In this document: piece by piece, positions 15,688 to 24,183 of the stretch | How positions within the stretch are numbered: the stretch's first letter is position 1 | Layout of the letters: the number at the start of each line of letters is the position of its first letter | Assembly: GCF_023698535.1 (NCBI RefSeq) | Contig: NZ_JALJCL010000014.1 | Coordinates: forward strand, 1-64,000 | Reading direction: 5' to 3' | DNA from: Halorientalis regularis | GTDB taxonomy: Archaea; Halobacteriota; Halobacteria; Halobacteriales; Haloarculaceae | Length of the DNA stretch: 64,000 nt | The notes under the pieces: model-generated | The model's database searches: none | Told to the model about the DNA's origin: nothing | What the model saw: the letters and a program-made list of their open reading frames with translations, nothing else | Made by a program: the position numbers and the translations under genes

Positions 15688-17096
15688 CGAGCGAGTTCGA
15701 CGCCGAAATCGTCGGCGAGCGCCGCGACATCGTCACCGACCAGCACCGCGTAGTCGGCTTCGAGCGCGCTCTCGACGTGTGCCCCGAGTGCGACCTCAAA
15801 GACGGCGTCGCTCGCCAGGAAGTCCCGAGCGGTCGTGAACTCCCGGGCCCGCTCGACGACGTAGCGGCCGTCGGCGACGAAGGGTCCGTAGGGTGGACTC
15901 GCGGGATCCGACGAGTCGTCCCCGATCTGGGCGTATTTCTCGTAGAAGCCGCGAGCGTGGTCGCGGACGTGGACCGGCGGGCCGCCGTGGCGCTCGACGG
16001 CCGGGCGGTCGGCGACGGCCAGTTCCAGGAAGATGGCGGCCCGGTCGTCGGCGAAGGTGGCGCTCCGGAACACGTCGAACCCGCGGCGGTCGAGTTCGGC
16101 GACGATACCCCGGCGGGATTTCCGGAGCTGGGGCCACAGCTGGTCGTCCACGAGATTGGGGGCGTCGAACGTGACCGCGACCGGCGTCGTCCCGCGGGCG
16201 ACGACGGCTTCGTGGACGGCCTCGGCGTCGAGTGGGTCGGGGTCGTCGGGCTCGAACAGGTCCTCTCGCGGGTCGGCCAGGGACTCGCGGGCGTAGTGCT
16301 GGAGACGAGCGACGTTCGCGGCGGAGAGCGCTGCGGCGACGTTACGCTCGGGATCGGTGGGGTCGATGACGACCAGCGGGTCGTCGAAAGCGAGGTCGGC
16401 AGTGCCGACCTCGTCGTTCCGAGACGGCGAAGCCGTCTCGCGCTCGGCGGCGTGGTCTGCGGGGTCGATTTCGACCGGCGGGTGCCAGTCGGCGGCGGCC
16501 TCCAGCAAGGGGCGGAAGCCACCGTATTCGAGGACGAGCAGCTCGGTCAGGTAGCCCGAGAACCCGCGAGTCTTCAGGTCCGCGCCGTAGACGCCGATCC
16601 CCTTCAGGAAGGCCTTGGCGACGCGCACGTCGGCGGCGATGTCGTCGTCCAGTCGCTCGTCAAGGTAGGCGGTGTGGAAGGGCGTGCGGTCGACGGCCGA
16701 CTGGATGGCAGTGGCGTCGGCCACGTCGTAGCAGGGAACCAGGTCGACGGAGAAGCCCTCGAATTCGCCGACGGTGTAGGGGTGTTCGGCGTACTCCTCG
16801 CGGCCGTCGGGGAGGACCTCGCGGCCGACCTGGAGGCCGTACGCTTCGAGATCCTCGCGGTCGAGGTCGGCGGGGAAGCGGACGAACAGGTCCACGTCGC
16901 GGTCGCCGGCCAGCCAGGTGCCCCGGGCGGTGGAGCCGACCAGTACCACGTCGGTCTCGACCGGCAGGTCGGCGGTGGCGGCCTCGGTGCGCTCGGTGAG
17001 GCGCTCGGTGACCGCCCGGAGGCGCTCACGTTCCTCGTCGTCGGGCGTGACGCGGTCGCGGACGGCCGCGACGACGGCGTCGAACTCCTCGGTCAT
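15666..17096 (-). CDS. cca: CCA tRNA nucleotidyltransferase, archaeal class I
   Basis: The protein is 476 aa starting MTEEFDAVVAAVRDR. The catalytic head has GSTARGTWLAGDRDVDLFVRF (GS plus the DxD metal pair, residues 49-70) and the third acid in FEGFSVDLVPCYDV near 112. The length and the C-terminal tail domains fit archaeal class I enzymes, which add CCA to tRNA 3' ends without a template. This matches the absence of encoded CCA in the three tRNA genes here. Its 3' end overlaps that of the convergent deacetylase gene by 22 bases. Confidence 0.92.
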   Translation of the reverse strand: MTEEFDAVVAAVRDRVTPDDEERERLRAVTERLTERTEAATADLPVETDVVLVGSTARGTWLAGDRDVDLFVRFPADLDREDLEAYGLQVGREVLPDGREEYAEHPYTVGEFEGFSVDLVPCYDVADATAIQSAVDRTPFHTAYLDERLDDDIAADVRVAKAFLKGIGVYGADLKTRGFSGYLTELLVLEYGGFRPLLEAAADWHPPVEIDPADHAAERETASPSRNDEVGTADLAFDDPLVVIDPTDPERNVAAALSAANVARLQHYARESLADPREDLFEPDDPDPLDAEAVHEAVVARGTTPVAVTFDAPNLVDDQLWPQLRKSRRGIVAELDRRGFDVFRSATFADDRAAIFLELAVADRPAVERHGGPPVHVRDHARGFYEKYAQIGDDSSDPASPPYGPFVADGRYVVERAREFTTARDFLASDAVFEVALGAHVESALEADYAVLVGDDVAALADDFGVELARYFSPKP

Positions 17097-17196
17097 GGAG
17101 AGCCGTATCCGACGACCCCGTGAAAGCGTGTCGATGCCACCCGAAAGCGAAAGCCCTATCAAATAACTCCGGCTACTCAGGAATGCCTGCGGACGT

Positions 17197-17301
17197 GCCG
17201 CCGTAGCTCAGCTGGTAGAGCACCTCGCTGTTACGGTGAGGAGGTCACGCCTGTTCACCGCAGAGACGAGGTTGTCCCAGGTTCGAACCCTGGCGGTGGC
17301 G
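17197..17301 (+). tRNA. tRNA-Asn (GTT) with 32-base intron
   Basis: Acceptor GCCGCCG/CGGTGGC, anticodon stem CCTCG/CGAGG, loop CTGTTA-(intron)-A, T-arm CCAGG TTCGAAC CCTGG. The intron occupies 17234-17265 at the canonical position 37/38. A complete bulge-helix-bulge is visible: CTGT pairs with GCAG, the bulges are TAC and AGA, and GGTGA pairs with TCACC inside the intron. The tRNA-splicing endonuclease would cut after A37 and after G 17265. A T-run (CTTTTC) follows the gene. No CCA is encoded. Confidence 0.92.
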
Positions 17302-17407
17302 CTTTTCTCCCGACACTACCCTCCGAGTCGCGGCTCCGCGTCGTGACGGGCGATACCGGGCAATATCCCGACAGGCTAAAGGCGAGCCACGCAGAACGCC
17401 CGGACAC

Positions 17408-17515
17408 GGGCCCTTAGCTTAGTCTGGTTAGAGCACCCGGCTCATACCAATCACTGACAGCGGTCAGGGATTGTGGGTAACCGGGCGGTCGGTGGTTCGA
17501 ATCCGCCAGGGCCCA
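17408..17515 (+). tRNA. CAT-anticodon tRNA (elongator Met or Ile2) with 33-base intron
   Basis: Acceptor GGGCCCT/AGGGCCC, anticodon stem CCCGG/CCGGG, loop CTCATA-(intron)-A, T-arm GGTGG TTCGAAT CCGCC. The intron is 17447-17479. The bulge-helix-bulge is again complete: CTCA pairs with TGGG, the bulges are TAC and TAA, and CAATC pairs with GATTG. It does not have the initiator's AGCGGGA-type acceptor. I cannot decide between elongator tRNA-Met and agmatidine-modified tRNA-Ile2 without comparing identity elements. Its 3' end is duplicated downstream. Confidence 0.88.
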
Positions 17516-17726
17516 TCAATTTTGCTGCGAGCAATCCGCGAGCAGCAAATCGTGTCGCTGGCGGATTGGAGCCCAGAGGACGAGCGGCAGCGAGTCCTCG
17601 CGGTTCGAATCCGCCAGGGCCCACTTGCTGCCGCGAACACTTCGTGAGCGGCGGCACCGTGCCGCCCGCGGATTCGAAGCAGGGAGCAGCTATGCTGCGA
17701 CCGAGGTTCGAATCCGCCAGGGCGCA
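17494..17726 (+). repeat. Tandem tRNA 3'-end repeats with hairpins
   Basis: The 22-base T-arm/acceptor end of the CAT tRNA (17494-17515) recurs at 17602-17623 (identical) and 17705-17726 (one mismatch), at intervals of 108 and 103 bases. Each extra copy is preceded by its own inverted partial copy: CTGGCGGATT (17558-17567) pairs with AATCCGCCAG (17608-17617), and GCGGATTCGAA (17668-17678) with TTCGAATCCGC (17707-17717). Inner stems include GAGGAC/GTCCTC (17576-17599). They look like repeated attachment-site duplications or a small tRNA-end-derived element. Confidence 0.75.
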
Positions 17727-17918
17727 TAACATTTTTCTTATTATTCTAAACCCCATCTCTGCGGTGCTGGTGTCGCGTTTTTTCTCTATCTCTTTATGAT
17801 ATCCTAACTTGTCCAGCGTTCATCCAGTGTATAGACGCGAGTCGCTGTCGTCGTGCTTTCACTGCTGACCGACACAGCGCGGGTACGAAATCTATCGCCG
17901 ATTGCTGCTGGTTCCCTG

Positions 17919-18203
17919 TCAGTCGTCGTCGGCTTCGTACGCACCACTCCGATGCTCGATACTGTAGACGTCCAGCATCTGCTCGGCGTGATTACAGTCG
18001 GCAGCCAGACGGAATTGACCGACGCGCAGTTTCGAATACGGTGCGCCGGTCAGCGGTTCGAGATAGTCGTCGGGGTCTCGCCATTGATCGGTCACGATCT
18101 CGTCGAGTTTGTCAGTGATCCGGTCCTGCGCGTGGTCGTCGAGATCGTCGTAGGTCTGCTTGGCGGGCTTGCGGAACTGCCAGGTCCACTCATCGTCACG
18201 CAT
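17919..18203 (-). CDS. RelE/ParE-family toxin
   Basis: The protein is 94 aa. The pattern WTWQFRKPAKQTYDDLDDHAQDRITDKLDEI... then LTGAPYSKLRVGQFRLAADCNHAEQMLDVYSIEHRSGAY matches the RelE/ParE fold (two helices then a beta sheet with the KLRVGQFRL strand). RelE types cleave mRNA on ribosomes and ParE types poison gyrase; which applies here is not clear. It overlaps the antitoxin gene by 8 bases and lies inside the remnant islet between tRNA-end copies. Confidence 0.8.
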   Translation of the reverse strand: MRDDEWTWQFRKPAKQTYDDLDDHAQDRITDKLDEIVTDQWRDPDDYLEPLTGAPYSKLRVGQFRLAADCNHAEQMLDVYSIEHRSGAYEADDD

Positions 18204-18468
18204 CGTCGCCGAGGACTTCCTCGCGGGAGGACGTCTCGCTCTCGCCCGTCCGGCGCGCGTGCTCGACGGCAGCGATCTCCTTCCAGCTCTCGCGGGTCAG
18301 GTCCGGATGTCGAACTGCGTCGCGCAGTGCCTCTCGGATGAACTCACTACGGCTGTTGTAGCCTTCGTCCTGCCACGTCGCGTCGATGTCTTCGAGGAAC
18401 ATCTCTGTCAGGCGGATGTTGATGTTCGTCTTCTCCGGGTCGCCGCTTGCTGTATCCGTATTCGACAT
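18196..18468 (-). CDS. Ribbon-helix-helix antitoxin
   Basis: The protein is 90 aa. Residues 14-52 (KTNINIRLTEMFLEDIDATWQDEGYNSRSEFIREALRDAV) form a ribbon-helix-helix DNA-binding domain, followed by a charged tail that would wrap the toxin. It is first in a two-gene operon with the RelE-like toxin, and such antitoxins usually repress their own promoter. A TATA-like AAAAATAC lies about 30 bases upstream on the minus strand (near 18,500). Confidence 0.8.
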   Translation of the reverse strand: MSNTDTASGDPEKTNINIRLTEMFLEDIDATWQDEGYNSRSEFIREALRDAVRHPDLTRESWKEIAAVEHARRTGESETSSREEVLGDDA

Positions 18469-18617
18469 ACCAGTGTGTTACAGGCTTGTGGCAAAGAGTA
18501 TTTTTGTTAATATTTCCGACAGGATAGCGGTAGAACAGTGTCTCATTACCCGGCCGTCTCAATGCCGAACACGTCGGTAAACAACTGGCTGACAGCCGTG
18601 AAAACGCTGGACGTTCC

Positions 18618-18633
18618 CCGCCAGGGCCCATCA
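18618..18633 (+). repeat. Fourth copy of tRNA end, putative distal attachment remnant
   Basis: CCGCCAGGGCCCATCA here is identical to 17503-17518, which is the end of the CAT tRNA plus three bases beyond it. Direct repeats of a tRNA end bracketing about 1.1 kb with a toxin-antitoxin pair are the expected scar of integration. Confidence 0.6.
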
Positions 18634-18680
18634 GTCGAACGCCCGTTTCCTGGCCGAAGCGGGGTCTCGGTCCAGCACGC

Positions 18681-19382
18681 TCAGACCGCGGTGAGAGTCG
18701 TGTCGAGGCTCGACTCGATGCCCAGCCGGTCGGCGAGGTCCCACATCGTCGCGGCGTTGCTGGAGATCACGGGGACGCCGAGCGTGTCCTCCAGGTCGGC
18801 CAGGACCGGAACAGTCCGATAGTTCGTACAGGAGACGAAGACGGCGTCGATCGAACGGTCGTCGGGGACGGCCGATTGGACCTGCCGTTTCGCGTCCGCG
18901 GCGGTCAGCGCGCCGATTGCGGTGTTGTCGACGAGTCCCCGGCCATCGAGGGTGGCAACCTCGAAGCCCGAGTCGGCCAGGTACGCCCGCTCGCGGTCGT
19001 TCAGTTCGGCGGCGTAGGGCGTGACGACGGCGACCGTCTCGGCATCGAGCGCGGCGAGGGCGCGTTTCACCGACAGAGCCGTCGCGACGGCCGGCGCACC
19101 GGCCGCGTCGGACAGCCGCGACTCCAGCTCCGCGTCGAAGCCGGGGCCGTGCAGGAGACTGCCAGTCGTACACGCGTAGGCGATGCCGTCGACGTCGGCG
19201 TGGGCGAGCAGTTCCGCGGCACGTTCGGCACCGGTTGCCATCTCGTTGAGGGCGTCGGCGGTCACGTCTTCGAGCGGCACCCGGGCCGCGTGAACGGTCG
19301 TCGCCGCGGGTGTCATCGCCCGGAACTCCGGTTCGACCGTGGTGTTCGAAGAGGGGACGACGAGGCCGAGACGCGCGGTCAT
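18681..19382 (-). CDS. Asp/Glu racemase superfamily protein (maleate isomerase / hydantoin racemase-like)
   Basis: The protein is 233 aa. The fold shows the two mirrored cysteines of the superfamily: VDGIAYACTTGSLLHG (Cys near 70) and DAVFVSCTNYRT (Cys near 185), plus the GLVVPSSNTTVEPEF N-terminus typical of maleate cis-trans isomerase and arylmalonate decarboxylase relatives. It ends the operon with HyuB and HyuA (ATGA overlap at 19379-19382), so a racemase or isomerase acting on hydantoins or a related amide is the best guess. Confidence 0.75.
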   Translation of the reverse strand: MTARLGLVVPSSNTTVEPEFRAMTPAATTVHAARVPLEDVTADALNEMATGAERAAELLAHADVDGIAYACTTGSLLHGPGFDAELESRLSDAAGAPAVATALSVKRALAALDAETVAVVTPYAAELNDRERAYLADSGFEVATLDGRGLVDNTAIGALTAADAKRQVQSAVPDDRSIDAVFVSCTNYRTVPVLADLEDTLGVPVISSNAATMWDLADRLGIESSLDTTLTAV

Positions 19383-20974
19383 TCGGTTACCTTCTCGTCA
19401 CGGCGGTCGGCCTCCCTGGCGTCCTCGGCCCGGTCGGCCGGGTCGCCGTGACCGCCGCCGCCGGGTGTGCGGATCGTCACGGTCGCGCCGGTGCTCACGT
19501 CGACGGATGCCTTCGAGGGAACCGACTCGCCGTCGACGAGGTTCTCGCCCATCGCGCCGTCCTCGCCGCCGTCGACGCCGGCGGGCGCGGTGCGGCGGCG
19601 TTCGGTGAGCAGGGAGACGGTCGCGTCGGTCTCGACCGTGACCGAGCGTTCGAGTCCCAGCCCGCCCCGGTGTTCACCGTCGCCGCCGCTGTCGGGCCGG
19701 AGGGCGTAGGTCTCGACGCGGAGCGGGTACTCGCTCTCCATCGACTCGACCGGCGTGTTCAGCGTGTTCGTCATGCCGACCTGCACGCCGTCCATGCCGT
19801 CTTTGTGGGGGCGGGCACCGAAGCCGCCCGCGATGGTCTCGTAGTAGGTGAACTCGCCCTCGCGGTCGCCGATGATGAGGTTGTTCATCGTCCCCTGCCC
19901 GCCGGCGGGGAGCCGTTCGGGGATCGCCTCGGCGAGTGCCGCGAGGGTCACGTCGGTCACGCGCTGGCTCGTCTCGACGTTCCCGCCGACCACCGCGGCC
20001 GGTGGTTCGGGGTTGAGCACCGTGCCCTCGGGCGCGGTGACGCTGACCGGTTCGTAACAGCCGTGATTCGACGGGATCTCCGGGTCGGTGATCGCCCGGA
20101 CGACGAAGTAGACGGCGCTCTTGGCGACCGAGAGCGGCGCGTTGAGGTTGCCGGTCACCTGCGGGGCGGTGCCCGCGAAGTCGACCGCGATCCGGTCGCC
20201 GTCGACGGTGACCGTCACCTCGATGGGGATGTCGTCGTCGCTCACGCCATCCCCTTCGAGGATGTCCTGGGCGCGGTACTCGCCGTCGGGGAGGTCGGCG
20301 ATCTCGGACTCGATGCGGGCCTGCGAGTAGTCGACGACGGCGTCGAACGCGTCGAGCAACAGCGAGCCGTGGTCGTCGAGCAGTTCGCCGATCCGCTCTT
20401 CGGCCCGCTCGTTGGCGGCCCGCTGGGCCCGCAGGTCCGCCCGGCGCTCGTCGGGGGTCCGGACGTTGGCCAGCAACACGTCCAGCACCGCGTCGTTGAG
20501 TTCGCCCCCGTCGACGAGGCGCACAGCGGGCAGGCGCAAGCCTTCCTCGTAGATCTCCTGGGCTCCCGGCGGCATACTGCCGGGCGCGCTCCCGCCGACG
20601 TCGGCGTGGTGGGCGCGCGAGACCGCGAACCCGATCACCTCGTCGTGGGGCGCGATGGTCGAGACGAGCGTGATGTCGGGGAGGTGGGTGCCGCCCGCGA
20701 AGGGGTCGTTGACGATGAAGACATCGCCCGGCTTCGGGTCGTCGTCGATGATCGCGTCGACGGCGTCGGGCATCGCGCCGAGGTGGACCGGGATGTGTTC
20801 GGCCTGTGCGATCATCTTTCCGTCGGCGTCGAACAGCGCGGTCGAACAGTCCTGTCGCTCCTTGATGTTGGGCGAGTACGAGCCGGTGATGAGAACGTGT
20901 CCCATCTCCTCGGCGATACTTTCGAGCTGATTCCGCAGGATTTCGAGGGTCACTGGGTCGATGTCGTCGGTCAT
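19379..20974 (-). CDS. hyuB: Hydantoinase B / oxoprolinase family subunit
   Basis: The protein is 531 aa, a normal length. The N-terminus (DPVTLEILRNQLESIAEEMGHVLITGSYSPNIKERQDCSTALFD), the motifs HLGAMPDAV, NDPFAGGTHLPDITLV, HHADVGGSAPGSMP and the glycine-rich C-terminus GGDGEHRGGLGLERSV are characteristic. HyuB works with HyuA to hydrolyse hydantoins, 5-oxoproline or related rings (or to carboxylate ketones in acetone carboxylase relatives) using ATP. It overlaps hyuA by 4 bases. Confidence 0.88.
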   Translation of the reverse strand: MTDDIDPVTLEILRNQLESIAEEMGHVLITGSYSPNIKERQDCSTALFDADGKMIAQAEHIPVHLGAMPDAVDAIIDDDPKPGDVFIVNDPFAGGTHLPDITLVSTIAPHDEVIGFAVSRAHHADVGGSAPGSMPPGAQEIYEEGLRLPAVRLVDGGELNDAVLDVLLANVRTPDERRADLRAQRAANERAEERIGELLDDHGSLLLDAFDAVVDYSQARIESEIADLPDGEYRAQDILEGDGVSDDDIPIEVTVTVDGDRIAVDFAGTAPQVTGNLNAPLSVAKSAVYFVVRAITDPEIPSNHGCYEPVSVTAPEGTVLNPEPPAAVVGGNVETSQRVTDVTLAALAEAIPERLPAGGQGTMNNLIIGDREGEFTYYETIAGGFGARPHKDGMDGVQVGMTNTLNTPVESMESEYPLRVETYALRPDSGGDGEHRGGLGLERSVTVETDATVSLLTERRRTAPAGVDGGEDGAMGENLVDGESVPSKASVDVSTGATVTIRTPGGGGHGDPADRAEDAREADRRDEKVTE

Positions 20975-22974
20975 GGTTCGGTCACCTCGGAGACGAGAGC
21001 CCCGTCGTCACGCACCCGCACGTCCCAGGCCGGGGGGACGACGACCGTGCTCTCGTCCTGTTCGATTACCGCCGGCCCACCCAGCGTGCGCCCCGGCTGG
21101 AGCCGCCCGCGGGCGTACACTGGCGTCTCGTACACGCCGTCCTCGAAGATCGCATCGCGGTCCCCCTTGAGCGGGTCGCCGGCCGCGTCGTAGTCGACGG
21201 GCGGCACGTCGCGGTCGACCGTCGCCGTCACGCGGCAGTTGACCAGCTGGACCGGTTCGTCCATCCGGTAGCCGTAGGCGACCTCGTGGGACGCCTCGAA
21301 CCGGTCGCGGGCGTCCACGGGATCGAACGAGTCACCGACCTCGACGGCGAGTTCGAAGCTCTGGCCGGCGTAGCGCAGATCGGCCGAGTACCGAACCGTC
21401 ACTCGCTCGGGGTCACTGATCTCGGCCAGTACGTCGTCGACCAGCTCGTCGTAGATCGGTTCGACGGCGTCCGGGTCGACGGATTCGAGCGGGCGCTGGT
21501 AAGTCCGGACCGCGTCCTGTTTCTCGTCGGCCGCCAGCAGGCCGTACGCCGAGAGGACGCCCGACGCGCGTGGGATAACCACCCGCTCCATATCGAGGTT
21601 GCTCGCGATCGAGACGGCGTGCATCGGGCCGGCACCGCCGAAGGCGACGAGGCCGAACTTCCGGGGGTCGAAGCCGCGTTCGACCGTGACCGACCGGATC
21701 GCACGCGTCATGTTCGCGTTGGCGACCCGGTAGACACCCCGGGCGGCCGCGACCGGCCCGTCCATCCCGGCCTGCTCGGCGAGGTCGGCCATCGCGTCGT
21801 GGGCCGCTCCCTCGTCGAGCGAGAGTTCCCCGCCGAGGCTGGTACTCGACCCGATGTATCCGAGGACGAGATTGGCGTCCGTGACGGTCGGTTCCGTCCC
21901 GCCGCGACCGTAACAGGCCGGACCCGGTTCCGCACCGGCCGATCGGGGGCCGATGCGGAGCGCACCGCCGGAGTCGACCCACGCGATGGAGCCCCCGCCG
22001 GCACCGACAGTCTCGACGTCGACCAGCGGCGTCCGGATCGGGCGGTCGGCGATCTCGCCATCGGTCGTGCGCTCGACCTCGCCGTCACGCACGAGACTCA
22101 CGTCGCTGGAGGTCCCGCCCATGTCGAACGTGACGAGTCGCGCGCCGTCGTCGTTTTCCGCAGTCGCCATCTCGTTTGCGCCGACGACGCCCGCGGCCGG
22201 ACCCGACAGCGCCGTCAGGACGGCGTTGTGTCGGACCGTCTCGGCGTCGGTGATGCCGCCGTTTGCCTGCATGATTCGGGGTTCGGGCAGGCCGGCGTCG
22301 GTGGCCCGCTCCGAGAGGTGCCCGACGTAGCGGTCGATGGCGGGTCGCAGGTACGCGTCCACGACGGTCGTCGAGGTCCGCTCGTACTCCCGGAACTCCG
22401 CCAGCACCTCGTGGGACGCCGAGACGGGCACGGCCAGTTCCTCGCGGAGGACGCGGGCGACCGTCCGCTCGTTCTCGGGGTGGGCGTAGGCGTGCAACAG
22501 CGAGACGGCGACGGCCTCGGCGTCGCTCTCGCGGATCGCGTCCGCGACTTCCCGGACCTCGGCCTCGTCGACCGGCCGTTCGACGCCCTCGGTCGTCGTT
22601 CGCTCGTCGACCTCGTACCGTCGACGCCGGGGGACGAGCGGCGCGGGTTTCTCCGCGTCGAGATCGTACAGGTCGGGGCGGTCCTGCCGGCCGATCTCCA
22701 GCACGTCCCGGAACCCCGCGGTCGTCACGAGCGCGGTTCTGGCCCCCGACTCTTCGAGGAGGGCGTTCAGCGAGACGGTCATGGCGTGGGAGAAGCCCTC
22801 GATCTCCTCGGGTTCGATCCCGGCGTCGGCACAGGCCTTCTCGATGGCGGCCATGACGCCGTCGCTCTGATCGTCCGTACTCGGAACTTTGGCCGTGACG
22901 AGGTCCCCATCGACCAGCAGGGTCACGTCGGTGAACGTGCCGCCCACGTCGACACCGACGACTCGCTCATTCAC
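20971..22974 (-). CDS. hyuA: Hydantoinase A / oxoprolinase family subunit
   Basis: The protein is 667 aa. The ATPase fold is clear: VGVDVGGTFTDVTLL (phosphate 1 loop, residues 4-18), LVTFDMGGTSSDVSLV near 276, and FGGAGPMHA near 440. A hydantoinase A N-terminal region (FSHAMTVSLNALLEESGARTALVTT) is present. ATP-dependent ring opening with HyuB is the family reaction; the real substrate is unknown. It is encoded directly after the Nramp-like transporter gene (1-base spacing). Confidence 0.88.
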   Translation of the reverse strand: MNERVVGVDVGGTFTDVTLLVDGDLVTAKVPSTDDQSDGVMAAIEKACADAGIEPEEIEGFSHAMTVSLNALLEESGARTALVTTAGFRDVLEIGRQDRPDLYDLDAEKPAPLVPRRRRYEVDERTTTEGVERPVDEAEVREVADAIRESDAEAVAVSLLHAYAHPENERTVARVLREELAVPVSASHEVLAEFREYERTSTTVVDAYLRPAIDRYVGHLSERATDAGLPEPRIMQANGGITDAETVRHNAVLTALSGPAAGVVGANEMATAENDDGARLVTFDMGGTSSDVSLVRDGEVERTTDGEIADRPIRTPLVDVETVGAGGGSIAWVDSGGALRIGPRSAGAEPGPACYGRGGTEPTVTDANLVLGYIGSSTSLGGELSLDEGAAHDAMADLAEQAGMDGPVAAARGVYRVANANMTRAIRSVTVERGFDPRKFGLVAFGGAGPMHAVSIASNLDMERVVIPRASGVLSAYGLLAADEKQDAVRTYQRPLESVDPDAVEPIYDELVDDVLAEISDPERVTVRYSADLRYAGQSFELAVEVGDSFDPVDARDRFEASHEVAYGYRMDEPVQLVNCRVTATVDRDVPPVDYDAAGDPLKGDRDAIFEDGVYETPVYARGRLQPGRTLGGPAVIEQDESTVVVPPAWDVRVRDDGALVSEVTEP

Positions 22975-24183
22975 TCAGACCACCCCGGCGACACTCAACA
23001 GTGTTCGAAGGCCCAGCCAGACCACGATGAGCGTCACGATGGCCCCGAGCGCGTTCGCGACTCGGCCGTTGGTGAACTCCCCGAGGAGGTCGGTCTGGTT
23101 CATCGCGTAGATGAGGAAGATCGCGACGATGGGGAGCAGGACGCCGTTGACGACCTGCGCGAACACGATGATCTGGACCGGACTCCCCCCCAGAAGCACC
23201 GAGAGCACACCGACCGCCAGAATGACGCCCCAGACCGCACGGAACTTCGGACTCTTGAGGTCGGAATCCCAGCCGAGGGCACCCGTCGTCGCCCACGCGC
23301 CGGCCAGCGGCGCGGTCGTCGCGCTGGTGAAGCCGGCGGCGAACAGCCCGATGCTGAAGAAGATCTTCGCGTAGGGCCCCGCCAGCGGTTCGAGTTGCTG
23401 GGCCATCTGCCCCACGTCGCTGATCTCGGTCCCGGTCGGGAACGCGGCCGCCGCGGTGACCATGATCGTGATCGTGATGAACCCCCCGACGGCGATCGAG
23501 AGGATCGTGTCGGTCCGGGACTCGGAGATATCCGCGGGCCCGGACCATCGCTCCTGTACGTTGCTCGCGTGCAAGAAGAGGTTGTAGCCGACGATGGTGG
23601 TCCCGATCAACCCGGTGATCAGGTAGAGTGAACCGTCCGGAATCCCGGGGACGAAGCCGACGGCGATGGCCCCCAGATCCGGGCCGATCAGGACCGCCGA
23701 GGCGACGAAGGAAAGCGCCATGACGATCACGAGGCCGACCAGTGCCCGCTCGATCAGCTTGTACTTGCCGGTAAACAGCAAGGCCCCGGCGACGAGGCCC
23801 ATCACGACGCCCCAGACCGTCGAACTCACGCCGGTGATCGTCGCCAGTCCGGCGGCCCCGCCCAGGATGTTCCCGGCCTCGTAGGCCGCGGTCCCGATGC
23901 CGATGGCACCGACGACGAGGAAGATGCTGACGTACTCGACGAGCGGGTTGTCGAAGCGGTTCCGGAGCGCCTCGCCGAGCCCCTCACCCGAAACCAGCCC
24001 GAGCCGGGCCGACATCTCTTGCAGAACGATCGTCGCGACGATCGAGAACGCGATCGTCCACAGCAGCGCGTAGCCGAGTCGGGCACCAGTCACACTCGCC
24101 GTCGTTACCGTCCCCGGACCGATGAACGCCGCCGCCACCATCGCACCGGGACCGATCGCTTTGAGCCGTTGGATAACGTTCAT
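22975..24183 (-). CDS. Nramp-fold transporter lacking canonical metal ligands
   Basis: The protein is 402 aa with about 11 membrane segments. It clearly has the Nramp fold, but TM1 reads GPGTVTTASVTGARLGY where metal transporters have DPGN. TM6 reads IGTTIVGYNLFLHASNVQ where they have a MPH motif. The Asp, Asn and Met that hold divalent metals are therefore replaced. As first gene of the hydantoinase-type operon it may import the organic substrate rather than metal, although divergent Nramp relatives with other cations exist. A TATA-like region lies just upstream (about 24,190-24,235). Confidence 0.8.
   Translation of the reverse strand: MNVIQRLKAIGPGAMVAAAFIGPGTVTTASVTGARLGYALLWTIAFSIVATIVLQEMSARLGLVSGEGLGEALRNRFDNPLVEYVSIFLVVGAIGIGTAAYEAGNILGGAAGLATITGVSSTVWGVVMGLVAGALLFTGKYKLIERALVGLVIVMALSFVASAVLIGPDLGAIAVGFVPGIPDGSLYLITGLIGTTIVGYNLFLHASNVQERWSGPADISESRTDTILSIAVGGFITITIMVTAAAAFPTGTEISDVGQMAQQLEPLAGPYAKIFFSIGLFAAGFTSATTAPLAGAWATTGALGWDSDLKSPKFRAVWGVILAVGVLSVLLGGSPVQIIVFAQVVNGVLLPIVAIFLIYAMNQTDLLGEFTNGRVANALGAIVTLIVVWLGLRTLLSVAGVV

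Noticed and set aside
17494-17726. Repeats after the CAT tRNA considered as CRISPR or extra tRNA genes
   Set aside because: Only the T-arm/acceptor end is repeated, there is no D-arm or anticodon arm, and the units contain hairpins instead of unique spacers.
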